In this document: positions 5,372-5,968 of the stretch, piece after piece | Position numbering within the stretch: position 1 is the first letter of the stretch | How the letters are laid out: each line of letters starts with the position of its first letter | NCBI GenBank assembly: GCA_937959145.1 | Contig: CALGMC010000075.1 | Span: forward strand, 1 to 5,968 | DNA length: 5,968 nucleotides | Source of the DNA: an uncultured Chlorobiales bacterium | GTDB taxonomy: Bacteria > Bacteroidota > Chlorobiia > Chlorobiales > Thermochlorobacteraceae | Direction of reading: 5' to 3' | The notes under the pieces: generated by a model | The model's database searches: none | What the model was told of the DNA's origin: nothing | What the model saw: the letters and a program-made list of their open reading frames with translations, nothing else | Made by a program: the position numbers and the translations under genes

Positions 5372-5968
5372 TTAGCGAGATGAACGAAATGTAAATGCAA
5401 TCGCACCTTGTTTGCAAGTGTCGACGCACTTTCCGCACAGAATACATTCTGAATGTTCAAGAGAGCCTGCTTGCACCATTTTGGTAACATCGAGGCTCAT
5501 GGAGCAGTGCTTGGTGCAACTTTGGCATTGGACGCATCGGCTTCTGTCAGCGTTCAAGCGAAGCGACGGCACGCGAAGGGTATTGCCGACCTTTCGCCCA
5601 AGAATCATAAACGGCGACATCCAACAAATGCGGTGGCACGCGCCACGCCGTCCTGAAATCAGCGCGACCGTAATAAAGAGCGTGAGAACGGAGTAGTAAA
5701 TCACATAGCCAATCGGGCGCGTAACTGAAATGCCGCTTTCGGTTTGATAGAAGAAATCGACGGTTTTATAGCCGCCTGCAAAAAATGCCGTCAATCCGAT
5801 AGACAGAATCCAAGGAATCCAAATCGCCCATTTAATCCAATCGCGTGGCTGTTCGAGGCGTTGGTCGTTGACCGGCGTGAGCATTTCTTGCAACCCTGCG
5901 CCCGGACATGCCCAACCGCACCAGGCGCGTCCTAAAACCATTGCTGAAAAAAACAGAATCGTGAAGAC
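5372..5968 (-). CDS. NapH/CcoG-like membrane 4Fe-4S protein, 5' end outside window
   Basis: These are the C-terminal 198 residues of a polytopic membrane protein with two cytoplasmic [4Fe-4S] ferredoxin sites, of the NapH/NosR/CcoG-like group that passes electrons between quinol or ferredoxin pools and partner enzymes. Numbering from the window edge, a hydrophobic helix runs into GRAWCGWACPGAGLQE (13-28) with the CX3CP motif C17/C21. Two further helices follow (about 45-65 and 86-104), then RRGACHRICWMSPFMI (107-122) with a second CX3C. The ferredoxin clusters are C145, C148, C151, C155 and C175, C178, C181, C185, all complete. The open frame continues past the ATG at 5941 to the edge, and the residues before it (VFTILFFSA) extend the helix, so that ATG is internal. 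The physiological partner cannot be named. It is the first visible gene of a tight run with Uma2 and the sensor kinase. Confidence 0.9.
   Translation of the reverse strand, partial: VFTILFFSAMVLGRAWCGWACPGAGLQEMLTPVNDQRLEQPRDWIKWAIWIPWILSIGLTAFFAGGYKTVDFFYQTESGISVTRPIGYVIYYSVLTLFITVALISGRRGACHRICWMSPFMILGRKVGNTLRVPSLRLNADRSRCVQCQSCTKHCSMSLDVTKMVQAGSLEHSECILCGKCVDTCKQGAIAFTFRSSR

Noticed and set aside
5358..5376. Inverted repeat GCTAA-N9-TTAGC at the junction of the iron-sulfur and Uma2 genes
   Set aside because: Arms are only 5 bp, AT-rich and without a T-run, so it is not a credible terminator or regulatory hairpin.
5939..5941. ATG as the start of the iron-sulfur protein
   Set aside because: The frame stays open to the window edge and the upstream residues continue a membrane helix, so this methionine is internal.

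Overview
The window looks like chromosomal DNA from a photosynthetic member of the Chlorobiota (green sulfur bacteria and relatives). The main clue is the left edge: the reverse strand from 306 to 1 encodes the N-terminal two thirds of a BchF/BchV-type 3-vinyl (bacterio)chlorophyllide hydratase, an enzyme of bacteriochlorophyll synthesis. The moderate G+C content and the LytS-type kinase, Uma2 and NapH-like genes fit a Chloroherpeton-like lineage, but purple bacteria and other phototrophs also carry bchF, so the lineage is an inference.

Layout, left to right. (1) Positions 1-1644, reverse strand: an MFS_3-family exporter (1644-391), then the bchF/bchV gene (306-1, cut by the window edge), separated by 84 bp that hold a candidate promoter and a small inverted repeat. 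(2) Positions 1645-1803: a divergent intergenic region with a candidate promoter for the exporter on the reverse strand and a good ribosome binding site for the next gene on the forward strand. (3) Positions 1804-2721, forward strand: a DHH/DHHA1 phosphoesterase of the type often labelled exopolyphosphatase-related, followed by a clear intrinsic terminator at 2764-2804. (4) Positions 2830-3705, forward strand: an unrecognised secreted protein, probably outer-membrane or periplasmic. (5) Positions 3695-5968, reverse strand: three closely spaced genes, transcribed from the right edge inwards: a NapH/CcoG-like membrane iron-sulfur protein (5' end outside the window), a Uma2-family PD-(D/E)XK protein, and a LytS/YehU-type sensor histidine kinase. 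The kinase gene and the secreted-protein gene converge and overlap tail to tail by 11 bp.

There is no gene-free stretch longer than 300 bases; the longest is the 159-bp divergent region. I see no tRNA, rRNA, CRISPR array, insertion sequence or prophage signature. The genes do not form one obvious pathway. The strongest functional statement is pigment biosynthesis at the left edge; the right-hand cluster suggests a membrane electron-transfer protein co-transcribed with a signalling kinase. I found no convincing evidence of a new defence or mobile system.
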